A DNA stretch of 64,000 nt. It comes from Boletus sp. NGJ. Lineage: Eukaryota; Basidiomycota; Agaricomycetes; Boletales; Boletaceae. The translations under genes were made by a program, and so were the position numbers. The notes beneath the pieces were generated by a model. That model worked only from the letters and a program-made list of their open reading frames with translations. It was not told where the DNA came from and searched no databases. The DNA is taken from the NCBI GenBank assembly GCA_019096195.1, contig JAGTXK010000014.1, positions 248,001-312,000 on the forward strand, read 5' to 3'. Positions 1-10,430 of this stretch are shown here, piece after piece. Position 1 is the first letter of the stretch. Each line of letters starts with the position of its first letter.

Positions 1-2
1 AC

Positions 3-1052
3 CTCCCGTCCCAACAACAACAGGACGCGGCCCTCAACTTGTCACACCAACTCTCAGGTCGTCTATGTCTACCAAGAACCCCCACACCACCGTCTCCAAC
101 ACCATTGATGGCAGTACCCTCATTCTCCGCACCACCCCCTCCCCTGTCACCTATATCTTCGATAACTCGACCAACCAAACTCCGTATTGGTACTCCCGAA
201 GCCTATGATGGCTCCTTTGACACCTCGGTATCATGGTTGAACACTGTCCAGTTCTACCTCTACGTCAACGCCAAGGTCTATGATACCGACGCTAAGCAAA
301 TAGCCTTCGCCCTATCCTATATGACTAAAGGGCCAGCCCTCACCTGGGCTACCACCTATCGACAAAACGCCATCAATGGCATCACCATCACCCTCAGGTC
401 GTTCACCAATTTTATCACTGCCTTTGAAAAGGCATTCAAACACCGAGACACCACTGGGAATGCCATCGCTTGGCTGTCCACCAAGCGAATGACTAAAAAG
501 CGAGACAACTCGTACTCCCCCCCCCTCATGCAATACACATCAGAGTTCCAGAACAATGCCGCCCTCGCCAAGATCACTGATCCGAACATCCTCATTGGGT
601 ACTATTCCGCTGGGATCCCACCAGGGCTTATGCGACGGATTATGTCCATGGACACGGTGCCCACCACCATCGAAGAATGGTACTCCTGTGCCATCCATTT
701 CCAAACCCAATGGGAAAGAGCCGATGAAATCGCCAAAAGGAGTAGTAAACCATCCGCGCACGCCTACCACTCCTTCTTTTTGCCCACCTCCTCCAAACCC
801 CGAGACCCCGACGCCATGGACGTCGATGCCATCTCCATTCCCAAGCTGACCCCCGAAGAGCGAAGACGCTGCTTCGACCAAAAACTTTGCTTCCGTTGTC
901 GCCAGCCGGGTCACATCACCATGGCATGTACCACCTTCACCTCCCCCATCAAAAAGGTGAAGACCCCCCCTGCTAAGAAAATCAGGGTTGTCGAACAAGG
1001 AGAGGGAGACTCTGACGGAGAAACCGTCGGACAGGTCTTCTCGGGTTTTTAA
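3..1052 (+). pseudogene. gag: gag (capsid/nucleocapsid) of the Ty3 element, 5' partial
   Basis: The frame is open from the window edge, so the true start lies upstream; the first ATG inside is not the start. After a Pro/Ser-rich leader, about 200 residues match the retrotransposon gag (capsid) pattern, with the segment GTPEAYDG followed by a W-x-N-x-V-x-x-Y/F block. A single CCHC zinc knuckle (C-x2-C-x4-H-x4-C, about 889-930) binds RNA in this family. A basic Lys-rich tail follows. The reading frame itself is intact to the stop at 1050-1052. It is listed as a pseudogene because the element is dead. Confidence 0.85.
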
Positions 1053-1066
1053 AATGGGGAACACCT

Positions 1067-4000
1067 TTGACGCATATTTCCCCTTCTCTTAGTTGTGCCA
1101 CTGTAACAGTAGAATCGAAATTGAAAGGCATTTGTATCCCTGTTCAACTCCTCGTTCCTGCACACACTAAGAAAGCCGTCAACACCAGAGCCCTCGTAGA
1201 TAGCAGCGCAGAGATCTCCTGCGTCGACTATCAGTTTGTGCGAAAGCATAAACTCCCAACCACACGACTCCACACCCCCATCTGCGTCCGAAACACTGAC
1301 ACCTCGTTCAACAAGAACGGGGATATCAAATTCACCTGTGACCTCTTTGTGAACATCAAGGGTGTCCTTATGAGGACAACCCTCCATGTCATCTCCTGTG
1401 GGCAAGAAAACGTCATCCTCGGCCAACCTTGGCTCCGCTCGCACAACCCAACCATCGACTGGGCGGCTAATACCCTCACCCTCGACGAAACCCTCAACCA
1501 GTCCGCCGACCTCTACCACACAAGGACCAAACCCCTCCCCACCGAAAGAAAGACGAGTCCTCGTCCCGACCAGGTCACGTTGACATCAACCTTCGGACCT
1601 GTCACCACCTCCGCAGCTTCCTCCAGAAGGAAACCAAAGAACGAGAGTACCTACGAGAATGCAAACTGAAATCGCGTCTTACACCGAATCATCCAAGGGC
1701 AATACAAATACATTGCCTCCTCCACTGTCGCCAAGATCACGGTCGCAACCGAACTCACAGAGGCCGCTGAAAGGGCCAAACCCAAACCGATCCCTCCCCG
1801 CAGCATATGCTGATTATGCCTCCGTCTTCTCGAAAGAAGCCACCAACCATGTTCCCCCATCGCATCCCTACGACCACGAAATCAACATCAAAGAGACTTT
1901 TGTTCCGAAGATCAGGAAGATGTACCCCCTTTCCCCTCATGAACAGAAGGTGACCGAAGAGTTCCTTGATGAACACCTTAAAACGGGAAAGATTTGCCCG
2001 TCAACCTCCCCCCAAGCATCTCCCTTCTTCTTCGTCAAAAAGAAGAACGGCAACCTCCGTCCATGCCAAGACTACTGGTACATCAACGAACATACCGTTT
2101 GTGACGCCTACCCTCTCCCCTTGGTCTCAAACCTCATCGACAAGCTCAAGGGAGCGACAACCTTCACTAAGTTCGACGTCCGTTGGGGGATATAACAATG
2201 TACGCATCAAGGATGGTCACCAATGGAAAGCCGCTTTTGTCATGCACCGAGGCCTCTATGAACCTACCGTCATGTTCTTCGGCCTATGCAACTCCCCCGC
2301 GACCTTCCAACGATTCATGAATGACTCCTTCCAAGATATGATCGCTGAAGGGTGGCTCATCATCTACATGGACGACCTCCTTATCTTCTCCCCAGACGAC
2401 GTTCTACACACTGAGCGGACCAAACATGTCCTCCAACAAATGACCGAACTCGACCTCCACCTCAAACTCGAGAAAATGCACCTTCACCACTGATGAGGTG
2501 GAGTATCTCGGCATGATTGTCCGTCCCAACCAATTGGCCATGGACCCCATCAAGCTTGACGGGATCGCCAAATGGCCCGCTCCCCACCAAGGTCACTGGA
2601 GTCCGATCGTTCCTTGGCTTCGCCAACTTTTACCGACGATTCATCCCCGATTACTCCACAATCGCCCGTCCCCTTATTGACCTCACGAAACTCAACCAGC
2701 CCTGGGCCTGGTCGAACGAATGCCAGGATGCGTTCGACCACCTTAAACGTCTCTTCCTGGCAAAGCCAATCCTCTACCTCCCTGACTTCTCTGCCCCCTT
2801 TCGCCATCGCCACGGATGCCTCGAAGTATGCCACAGGCGCCATCCTTCTGCAAACCGACGCCAATGGTGACTGGCACCCCTGCTCATACCTCTCACAATC
2901 CTTCTCCCCCGCTGAGCGGAATTACGACATCTACGACCACGAACTCCTCGCCGTCATCCGTGCGCTGAAATCCTGGCGCCACTACCTGTATGGTTCCCCC
3001 TTCCCCGTGCAGGTTTTTACAGATCATAAAAACCTGCTATACTTCAAATCCCCCCAAAACCTCAATCGCCGGCAAGCCCGCTGGCTCCTCGACCTCGCCG
3101 ATTTTGATCTCAAAATCATCCATGTTCCCCGGCCACCTTCTTGCCGGGCCAGACGCCCTATCCCATTGCCCCTGACCTCATCCCGACGACCGATGTAGAC
3201 AACGAAGGCGTCACACTCCTTCCCCCTTCCATGTTTGTCAACTTGATTGACACCTCACTGGCATTGCTCATCCAGAAATCCTCCTTGTCCGATTCCCCTC
3301 ATCCTCCAACACCTTCAGGCAACAGACACCTCAGCACCCGCGTTCCTCCGTGCCCGCCTCTCTGACTGGTCATACTTTGGATGGCCTTCTATCCTACCGC
3401 AACCGCGTCTATGTCCCACCAGACGACTCCCTTCGACGCTCTGTCCTCCACCGCTGCCACAACCACGAGTCAGCTGGCCACCCTGGTTACCTGAAAACCC
3501 GGCAGCTTGTGTCCGCTGATTTCTGGTGGCCAGGCCTCGCCTCTTACGTCCGCACCTACGTCTCTGGCTGCCCATCCTGCCAGCAAAACAAGGCCAACAC
3601 ACACCCCACTGTGTCCCCCCTTAACCCCTATCCGTTCCACCACCTCCCTACCCTTCTGCCAGGTGTCCTGCGATCTTATCACTGACCTGCCCCTTTCCTC
3701 CGGCTTTCGATTCCCTATTGGTCGTGGTCGACCACGGGCTTACTAAGGGGGTAATTCTATGCCCCACGAAGAAATCAGTAACTGCAGAAGGGATCACGAC
3801 ACTCTTCTTCCACAAAGTGTACCTCCGCTTTGGCCTCTATGACAAGATCATCTCTGACCGAGGACCCCAGTTCGCCTCAGCCTTCGCCAAAGAGCTTGGA
3901 AAGCTCCTGAGATACGACCTTTCCCTCTCCACCACGTATCACCCCCAATTCGACAGGAGAAACGGAACGGGTCAATCAGGAGATCGAGACCTATCTCCGG

Positions 4001-4720
4001 ATCTTCTGCGGCAACGAACCCACTACCTGGGCCGAGAAGATCTCCCACGCCGAATTCACCCACAACCACCGACCCCACTCTGTCACTGGGCAATCTCCGT
4101 TCTTCCTCCTCATGGGAATACGAACCCCGTGCCCTCCCTTCAGTTGTTCCCGACTCCGCAATCCCCGCTCTAGAAGAGCGCATCCAGAAACTTTCGGCTG
4201 CCAGGGACGAAGCCCTAGCAGCACATGAACTCGCACGACAGGTCATGGCCTCTCGTACTCGCCGCCACTTTACTCCCATTCAAGAAAGGCGACAAGGTTT
4301 GGCTAGAAGCCAGGAACCTGAAACGCTCCGTTGCTGACCCGAAGTTTGCACCGAAACGAGAAGGTCCCATTCACTGTCACACACATCCTGTCCCCCATCG
4401 TCTACAAACTTTGCCTCCCAGTCACATGGAAGATCCACCCAGTCTTCCATGCCTCACTCCTCTTCCCCCTACCACGAGAACGCCATATATGGCAAACATT
4501 TCATAAAACTGCCACCTGAATTGATAGCCGGCGAAGAAGAATACGAAATCGACAAGATCCTGCGACATCACAGCTCCCCGTCTCGCCGCTCCTTCCTGAT
4601 CTGATGGAAAGGGTACTCTGCAGAAGAGGATTCTTGGGTCCCCGAGCGGGATCTGAAGCATGCCAAGTCCGCTCTGCTCGACTATAAGAAGCGTCACCCT
4701 AGGGCATTCCCCTCCATCGC
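1067..4720 (+). pseudogene. pol: pol of the Ty3 element: protease, RT, RNase H, integrase, chromodomain
   Basis: The protease region has ALVDSSAE where retropepsins carry D-S/T-G, so the flap-side glycine is lost. RT runs from about 1860 to 2640, with the polymerase box YMDD near 2370-2380. The frame changes near 2187 and again near 2490. RNase H spans about 2790-3130 ([15 protein letters not shown]). The integrase zinc finger (H-x4-H ... C-x2-C) lies at about 3445-3600. The catalytic core spans about 3660-4130, with DLITDL, SDRGPQF and a Glu downstream. A chromodomain lies at about 4530-4690, with an in-frame TGA inside the conserved LIxWKGY motif. At least five frame changes or stops were seen. 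Confidence 0.9.
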
Positions 4721-4738
4721 CTCACTCCAACTCGTACC

Positions 4739-5902
4739 ATGACCATCCCCCTCACTGCCGACACAACGACCCTTCTCCAATGCCACCATGTCTTCCCTCC
4801 CCACATTTTCTTTCTACGATACCTGGTAGCCGTACTATATCTCCTACTCTCTCCTCTCCTTCGTCACTCTCGCGTTCTAGCTCCCCTCTTGACGACCACT
4901 CTCGTCCTCATTCTCCTCTGTTACCTTCTCCCCGCGGCGAACCTCGCCTTCCACGCCCACCGACACCGGGTCTCACTAGCCTCCACCCCTACACCAATCA
5001 TGTCGGTGGACGTCCCTATCTACGCCACTCGTCTTCGCAACGACTTCCCAGACCTGGCCGAGGTCACCCGCCTCACAGAGAACCTCGAAGGACCCCCGCA
5101 TGGCGCTAGGGCTTGGGGCCCACTTGGACTACGCCTCCCCCTTATACTCCCTCTACAAAGCGTACTTGCAAGCGGCCGCCCTAGAGTCCATTGCTAACCG
5201 CACCACCGCCAACGCCCACCTATCCCTAACCCAGCTACGCCTCCGGGGCATATCCGGTGAACTAAAAGCGGCGCTCCTAAACGCCCTCCACCAGCTCGGA
5301 GCTGTCGAACTCCTGGATGACCTTGACTGATACATGAGGGACCTAGCTAACCGTCCCGTCCCTGGCAATACCCCCTGCACCCTCCACACTGTCCGCCTCG
5401 TCATCCCCTCCAGGGCGAAGAGGAACTCACGGTCGTCCGCCATGAGGAAGCCTATTGGACCGGTCGTGATGGAGCGGTCCCATTGGGACCCTCTCACCCC
5501 CGCTACTCTGAGGCTTGCTATCAATGCCACCGTTTAGGTCATCTACGCGTCCATTGCCCCGTTTACCAATGCCCCCAATGCTTACGTTGGGAACCCGGTC
5601 ACACTCAAGCACGCTGCCCCCTACGCCGTCGTCTGAACCCACAGACCCCGTCATCCTCGTCCTCGTCATCTGGTCGTACATCGTCCTCACTCCACTCAAT
5701 CCGACGTGTACCTCCCCCTCCCATCCGTGGCACCCAACTCGCTCGCCGCCGCTCCTTTTTCCATCGTCTCACCACGGAGGTTACGTGCCAGAACCATCCC
5801 ACCACGTCGACCAATCCCTACGACGACCCAGACGTCTTTGACAGCACTGCCATGAGCAACATGACCGGATCCCCCTGTGGGTCCTATCGCGGTTTGGACT
5901 AG
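4739..5902 (+). pseudogene. extra post-pol ORF of the Ty3 element with two zinc knuckles
   Basis: Between the chromodomain and the polypurine tract lies a third coding zone that is neither gag nor pol. Its middle (5100-5330) encodes an Ala/Leu-rich helical segment ending ELLDDLD. In another frame, 5516-5620 encodes two adjacent CCHC knuckles, CYQCHRLGHLRVHC and CPQCLRWEPGHTQARC, then a Ser-run and an Arg/Pro-rich tail ending at 5902. The frame changes at least once between the helical part and the knuckles, so it is broken or uses frameshifting. A position 3' of pol is where env-like genes sit, but no signal peptide or membrane segment is clear. The function is unknown; nucleic-acid binding is the only inference the sequence supports. 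Confidence 0.6.
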
Positions 5903-5928
5903 AGTTGCTCAGTGGTACTTCACGTGTA

Positions 5929-5940
5929 ACAGGGGGGTAA
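5929..5940 (+). promoter_or_regulatory. polypurine tract priming plus-strand DNA synthesis
   Basis: The sequence caggggggtaa lies immediately before the TG that opens the 3' LTR. This is the expected position of the RNase H-resistant primer in LTR elements. Confidence 0.75.
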
Positions 5941-6190
5941 TGTTACGTTTCCTCATTTCTCCTCCTTTCTCTCCCCTCAATCGTCCTCGTCCTTACCTCG
6001 TCCTCCTACATTCCCCTTGGACCATTCACTACACAGTGAGACTCCGTGTAGTCAAGGCCGAACCTTCGCACCTCGTGCATCATGTGTACTTCTACGCTGA
6101 CTCCACACAGAAGATCCCTTCTATTTCCCACTCCATAGGATCTCTCCGGTGCTGCGGCTTATTCATCCTTTTCCCACGCTTCAGTATGTA

Positions 6191-6196
6191 TATAAA
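6191..6196 (+). promoter_or_regulatory. LTR TATA box
   Basis: TATAAA occurs 250 bp into the LTR, where the U3 promoter is expected. Confidence 0.5.
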
Positions 6197-6341
6197 CCCT
6201 GCCTCTGTAGTCGATCCTGCAATTTACACCTACTTGGTGAACTTTCATCATCGCCTCTCCGGACCTCTATAAGTCGTCGTTCCACTTCGAGTGAACGCTT
6301 CTTCTACGTCTCGTCCTCACTCTTTGAGTGAACCCTCGACT

Positions 6342-6459
6342 ACGACTAGGAAGACCCTTTGTCGTCGAACCCTTGACCCTGCGACTAGGAAGACCCTTTG
6401 TCGCTGAACCCTTGACCCTGCGATTAGGAAGACCTTTTGTCGCCGAACCCTTGACCCTG
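6342..6459 (+). repeat. three tandem copies of a 39-40 bp unit inside the LTR
   Basis: The units are 6342-6381 (40 bp), 6382-6420 (39 bp) and 6421-6459 (39 bp). Each starts cgaYtaggaagacc and ends gaacccttgaccctg, with only a few substitutions between copies. They lie downstream of the TATA box, in the presumed R/U5 region. Confidence 0.9.
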
Positions 6460-6676
6460 CTAAGGGACTCCTTCGTCTCGTAGCTCTTTGAAGCTACCTC
6501 TCTCGACTCCCGGTAGCTCGTCACTACTCGACCATCCAAGTTAACACCTGTCCCTACCCGGGGTAGTCGTAACACACTGCCACTGTATGGTTGAAGATCA
6601 AGAGTAGGTTGCAAGATATCCACTCTGTGAATTACATACAAACACACCAATACCCCTCCTCATACAAATCGCCCAG

Positions 6677-8752
6677 ATGTCGCAAGACGCTGCCACTGCC
6701 TTCTCCTCACCCCCTACCATCATCTTCATGGTCATGCTGGCCTTGATACTCGCACTCATGGTAGTTTCGATGTGGTCCATATACATCATGTATCCCACTA
6801 GAGAAAGGGCTGTAGACGCCCCAATTGAACTCATTTCTGCTTCAAGAGTCCCTGCTGCCGACCTCCAGACATTCCTCCGCCAGTTAGAACTCTGGCAACT
6901 CCTTCAGGACATTGACCCCAAAAGGGCCAGCACTCCCCCTGCACCTCCTGTAGGGCCCACCGGAACCCCTGCCGCTCCTCACTTAGAGGACCAACCCACT
7001 GAGATACCAACCTCGCCAATTTCCAATGAAGGGACCACGTGTCCTGAATTCGAAGTTGCTCATGATGGCGAAGAAACTGTCATGCCACCGTCACCATCCC
7101 CAGTAGGTTCTATGGAATGCAAACTGGACCATAACAACAATTATCCCAACGTCGAACCCTATATGTTTGATGTCGGCAACGACACTAGCGAATTCGAAAT
7201 AAGTATCCCCATCAAAAACACTGCCCCTTCTACCTCAGAGAGGTTATCTCCAATCCCGGAAGAGGATGAAGGAACCTTTTCCATCCCCGGGTCCCCACGC
7301 CCACCACCCCCCGCTTCATCAAGCCCACTGGTTGTCCCCAATAACGACTTCGACTATGACCACATCTGAGAGTGCCTGGAACACGGTTACTTGCTTGAGG
7401 ATGAAGACGGCAATGAATTCTGTCTGGTGAACAACGATGTCTTTTGGGTAGACAGCAAGACTGGTTAACACAGACTGATAGAACCCTTGCCCACATCCAA
7501 TACTCCCCCAACCCCGGCCACACCCACGGCACCCGACATCTCAACAATGGAGAGCCTAGACACCTACAATCAAGAAACTGCCTACCCCTCAACGGTAGTA
7601 CGCCTGGCAGTCCCAGGTAGCAGAATCAAGAGAATAGATGTCCTAGACTACATTATCTTCTACTTGTCCCTAGAAGATCTAGAAAGGGCACTCGATGACA
7701 TAAACAAGCTCACCACAGTAGAGATCAGGGCCACCAAAGGAACGACCACCTCTGCAGCACTGGCTGCATTAACAAATGGCAAGAAAGCAGAGAAAACTGC
7801 TCGACCAAACAAAGCAGCAGCACTGGCTGCTCGAACAAATGGCAGACCCCAGAAAGGGAATGGGACGGCCACAGAGCGCCAGTCTCCCCCTACTGTCACC
7901 CCTGCGTCGGCCCCCACTGACAAGGACAAGAAACTTGCAGGAGTAGTCAAGGTCACTGACCTTCTAGTGAGTCTAAAGAAAACCCACATGTTTGAGAAGA
8001 GTGTCCTGACCAAAGCTTTGAAAATCGTCGCACCTTGGAGTATGAAGGACAACCTCCTTTATTTCAACAAAGCATACTTCATCCCCAATGGTCCCCTCCG
8101 AAAACAAGTCTTCTCAAAATTCCACATCGAAGGTCCTCGCCACTCAGGAATCAAAAGGACCTTGAGTGCCATTGCAAGGGTGGGCTTCTACTGGCCCAAC
8201 ATGTGCAAAACGGTGGTAGAATACATCACCAAATGTGCTGGCTGCATCAAGAAGCCAAGGACCGCCCCTACAACCAAACCCATGATCTTAATCGTGCCCC
8301 CTCTCCCTGCCAATGACAAGGCAGTGGAAATAAAACAGTCACCTCCTCCTCCTGCGGCCTCAAAGAAACCCCGCAAGGTTGCACTCTCTCCTCGGTTCGT
8401 GGAACCAGAACAATCCATGCCCCCCGCCACAAGCTGGTCGCCTACACCAGTGACGATAACCCTTGAGGAGCTCATGGACGTAGAAATGACTCCACCCACC
8501 TCCTTCACCTCATCGCAAGACACCACTCCTAACTACATCATGTCAGACAGCACCAATGAGCCGGCAGTCTCACTACTCCAAGGAGAGCCAATGGTAATTG
8601 GTGCACACCAAAGGCTTCACACACCCTCACGGTGGTCTGTCTCGTGCTGCACCACAGTGGGTTCGTCCCTGCTGCCCAACCCTACTGTACAGAGAAGCTT
8701 TGATGAGCTGGATTTTGATGTCGCTCTCAAGGCCCTCCAGGAAAAAACGTAG
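6677..8752 (+). pseudogene. retroelement-derived membrane protein with isolated integrase-type zinc finger; two in-frame stops
   Basis: From ATG 6677 one frame of 692 codons runs to TAG 8750-8752, interrupted only by TGA 7367-7369 and TAA 7466-7468. The 32 codons between them read as normal acidic protein. Residues about 13-35 form one hydrophobic membrane segment. A Pro/Ser/Glu-rich stretch follows, then a duplicated Ala-rich block (ALAALTNGK / ALAARTNGR). At about 8050-8260 there is a canonical H2C2 integrase zinc-binding domain (H-x4-H, then C-x2-C, with GFYWPNM before the cysteines). No RT, RNase H or integrase core is present. A purine tract and an LTR-like stretch follow, so it resembles a 3'-terminal ORF of a retroelement whose 5' part was displaced by the Ty3 insertion. 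If the stops are real, a second start at ATG 7547 could give a 402-residue product. Confidence 0.6.
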
Positions 8753-9135
8753 CCACCGTCGTATAGGTTTCACAGCATGCAAACCTCCCCGGCACGAGGT
8801 TAAACTGCCCAAGGTCCCCTGTCGATCACAAGACAGTTGAATAAAACCGTCAACCCTTGATTTCACGCACTTAGTGTGCCCCCGCCAAGGTATAGCAGCA
8901 GAACCTGCTAGAACAACTACCACCCACGTATCTATTCGTGTACCCACACAAAAGATAAAAAAACCCCACGTAAACGCTTGATACCCCACATCGGGCTTTA
9001 TCACCTTGTGCATGTATCTAAGGTTTTTGATGCTTTCCCCACCTGGCTTTTCTAAGCCGCAACCGAGTTGGTTAATTGTTCAGCTGATGCCTCACTTTTT
9101 GCCTCTCCAGAGTTTCGACCTTAGAAAGGGGGTAA
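8753..9135. other. gene-free 3' region of the second retroelement-like unit, ending in a purine tract
   Basis: No coding sequence was recognised. The sequence agaaagggggtaa at 9123-9135 closely matches the polypurine tract of the neighbouring Ty3 element (both end gggggtaa) and is followed directly by TGAAACA. Confidence 0.5.
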
Positions 9136-9998
9136 TGAAACAATCACTGTTGATATCACCTATTTATTAACAATCCCAACTACACCTTCGCACTACCTAT
9201 AGACAATACATTTGCCTACTCTTACTAAACTCCATCCAAGCCTCATCTCACATACACCTAGAGTAGTCACTCATCATACCCTCCCCCATACAATATACCA
9301 TACACCACATACACCTACGTATGCTTTCATTAGCCGTACCCTCATCGTGCCCACTACACTATGACACCAAGTAGCCTCATGGCTAAATCCCAGCGTTCAC
9401 CACCACAAGCACAGGCCCGCATGCCTCTAAACTGCCATACCCTGTGGACATACCTGACACAGCACTCGGTATCCACATAAAACCCATAGGCCATACCTGA
9501 CACAGTGCTCAGTACACTACACAAGTACTAATCAGGAGTCCGCCTCCAGATCCTTGAATCCCCCGCTCAACCCTCGATCCCCGGTTCACACCGTAGATCA
9601 TCCCTCGTACCACCAAGTACTAATCAAGCCCACACTAGATTAACCCCTAGACATAGACAAGACCTGATCTATCACCCGATACAATCTTGTCTCAATACCA
9701 GATCCAACGATCGCCCTATGCAATGTCTTACACATCATTCCCTCTCTCGTCTCCCACCTCCATTCCTATCTATTAGCCTCCTTTGATATATCACACGTAG
9801 CCGCGTCTAGAATGCTCCGGACTACATTTCACTTACATGCACACACCACACACACCTCATTCCATCATTTCTCTCTTTCGCCATTGGACACTAACATTCC
9901 TTGTTCCTGTGATGTCATACCCAGTACCCACGACGTCATAGCACAGCACAGTCCGTGCACCACTATCGGTAGTATATAAGTAGCCGGTAGAGTACCAT
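9136..9998 (+). repeat. LTR-like sequence, right end uncertain
   Basis: It starts TGAAACA just after a polypurine tract. It contains no ORF, is rich in short repeats (tacctgacacag at 9451 and 9494; caagtactaatca near 9530 and 9618) and carries a TATATAAG box at 9973-9980. TGTTTC at 9998-10003 could be the inverted-repeat partner, but that leaves too little room for R and U5. The right end is more likely truncated or merged with the next element. Confidence 0.4.
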
Positions 9999-10004
9999 GT
10001 TTCG

Positions 10005-10430
10005 CTTAGTCTTGAAATTGCTTTTCTCTCTGTCACATATTGCTTTGGTCAGCAACACTTCAGATATCAGGTCTAGGTTTCTCTCTTTCGTCCATTGTGA
10101 GTTCCTTTCAATATGCAACACAGTTGAATTGGGGATTTGTTGGATAAGCAAATTTTTGGCCATCTTTTCATCCTTCTTCCACTTCGCTAAGGCAGCCGTC
10201 TCATCAGCTGTTGGAGTAGGCTGGGACATAGTTGGTTCCACCGACATTCCATCCAGGTGCTCCCATAAGTCCTTCACATCTACAGCCATCTGAAAGCGAA
10301 AAAGAAAGATTGCCCAGTTGGATCCATTGATCTCAAGCTTGGGCATGTTGCTCGGCAAAGTATCAAGGGTAAGAGGTGCATTTGTCATCATAGCTTCAGA
10401 GAAGCAGGGCTCGTAACCTAATGAGTTCAA
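10005..10430 (-). pseudogene. Ty1/copia-like gag fragment
   Basis: The minus-strand reading has the copia gag (DUF4219/UBN2-type) start pattern: PKLEINGSNWAIFLFRFQ, then a DLWEHLDG block and an NLLIQQIPNS block with a charged linker between. Only about 140 residues are present. No nucleocapsid, protease, integrase or RT follows on the minus strand, where the LTR-like sequence begins instead. The frame opens with TTG rather than ATG. The last 35 residues (10005-10110) are only weakly gag-like, so the exact break is uncertain. Confidence 0.6.

Larger units (their letters stand above)
1..6574 (+). mobile_element. Ty3/gypsy chromovirus-like LTR retrotransposon, 5'-truncated by the window edge, degenerate
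   Basis: The order of domains is gag with a CCHC knuckle, aspartic protease, reverse transcriptase, RNase H, integrase, chromodomain, an additional zinc-knuckle ORF, polypurine tract and 3' LTR. Integrase after RNase H and a C-terminal chromodomain place it among Ty3/gypsy chromoviruses. Several frame changes and stops break pol, so it cannot encode its own enzymes. The 5' LTR and primer-binding site lie outside the window. The five bases after the LTR (6575-6579, cactg) would be the right target-site copy if the insertion is intact. Confidence 0.93.
5941..6574 (+). repeat. 3' LTR of the Ty3 element
   Basis: The 634-bp segment begins TGTTACG and ends CGTAACA, a 7-bp perfect terminal inverted repeat with canonical TG...CA ends. 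It follows the polypurine tract directly. A TATAAA box at 6191-6196 would lie at the U3/R boundary. The 5' LTR is outside the window, so ends were set from the inverted repeat and the tract only. Confidence 0.75.

Noticed and set aside
540-1064. Long minus-strand ORF opposite gag
   Set aside because: Gly/Val-rich shadow of the Pro/Thr-rich gag coding strand.
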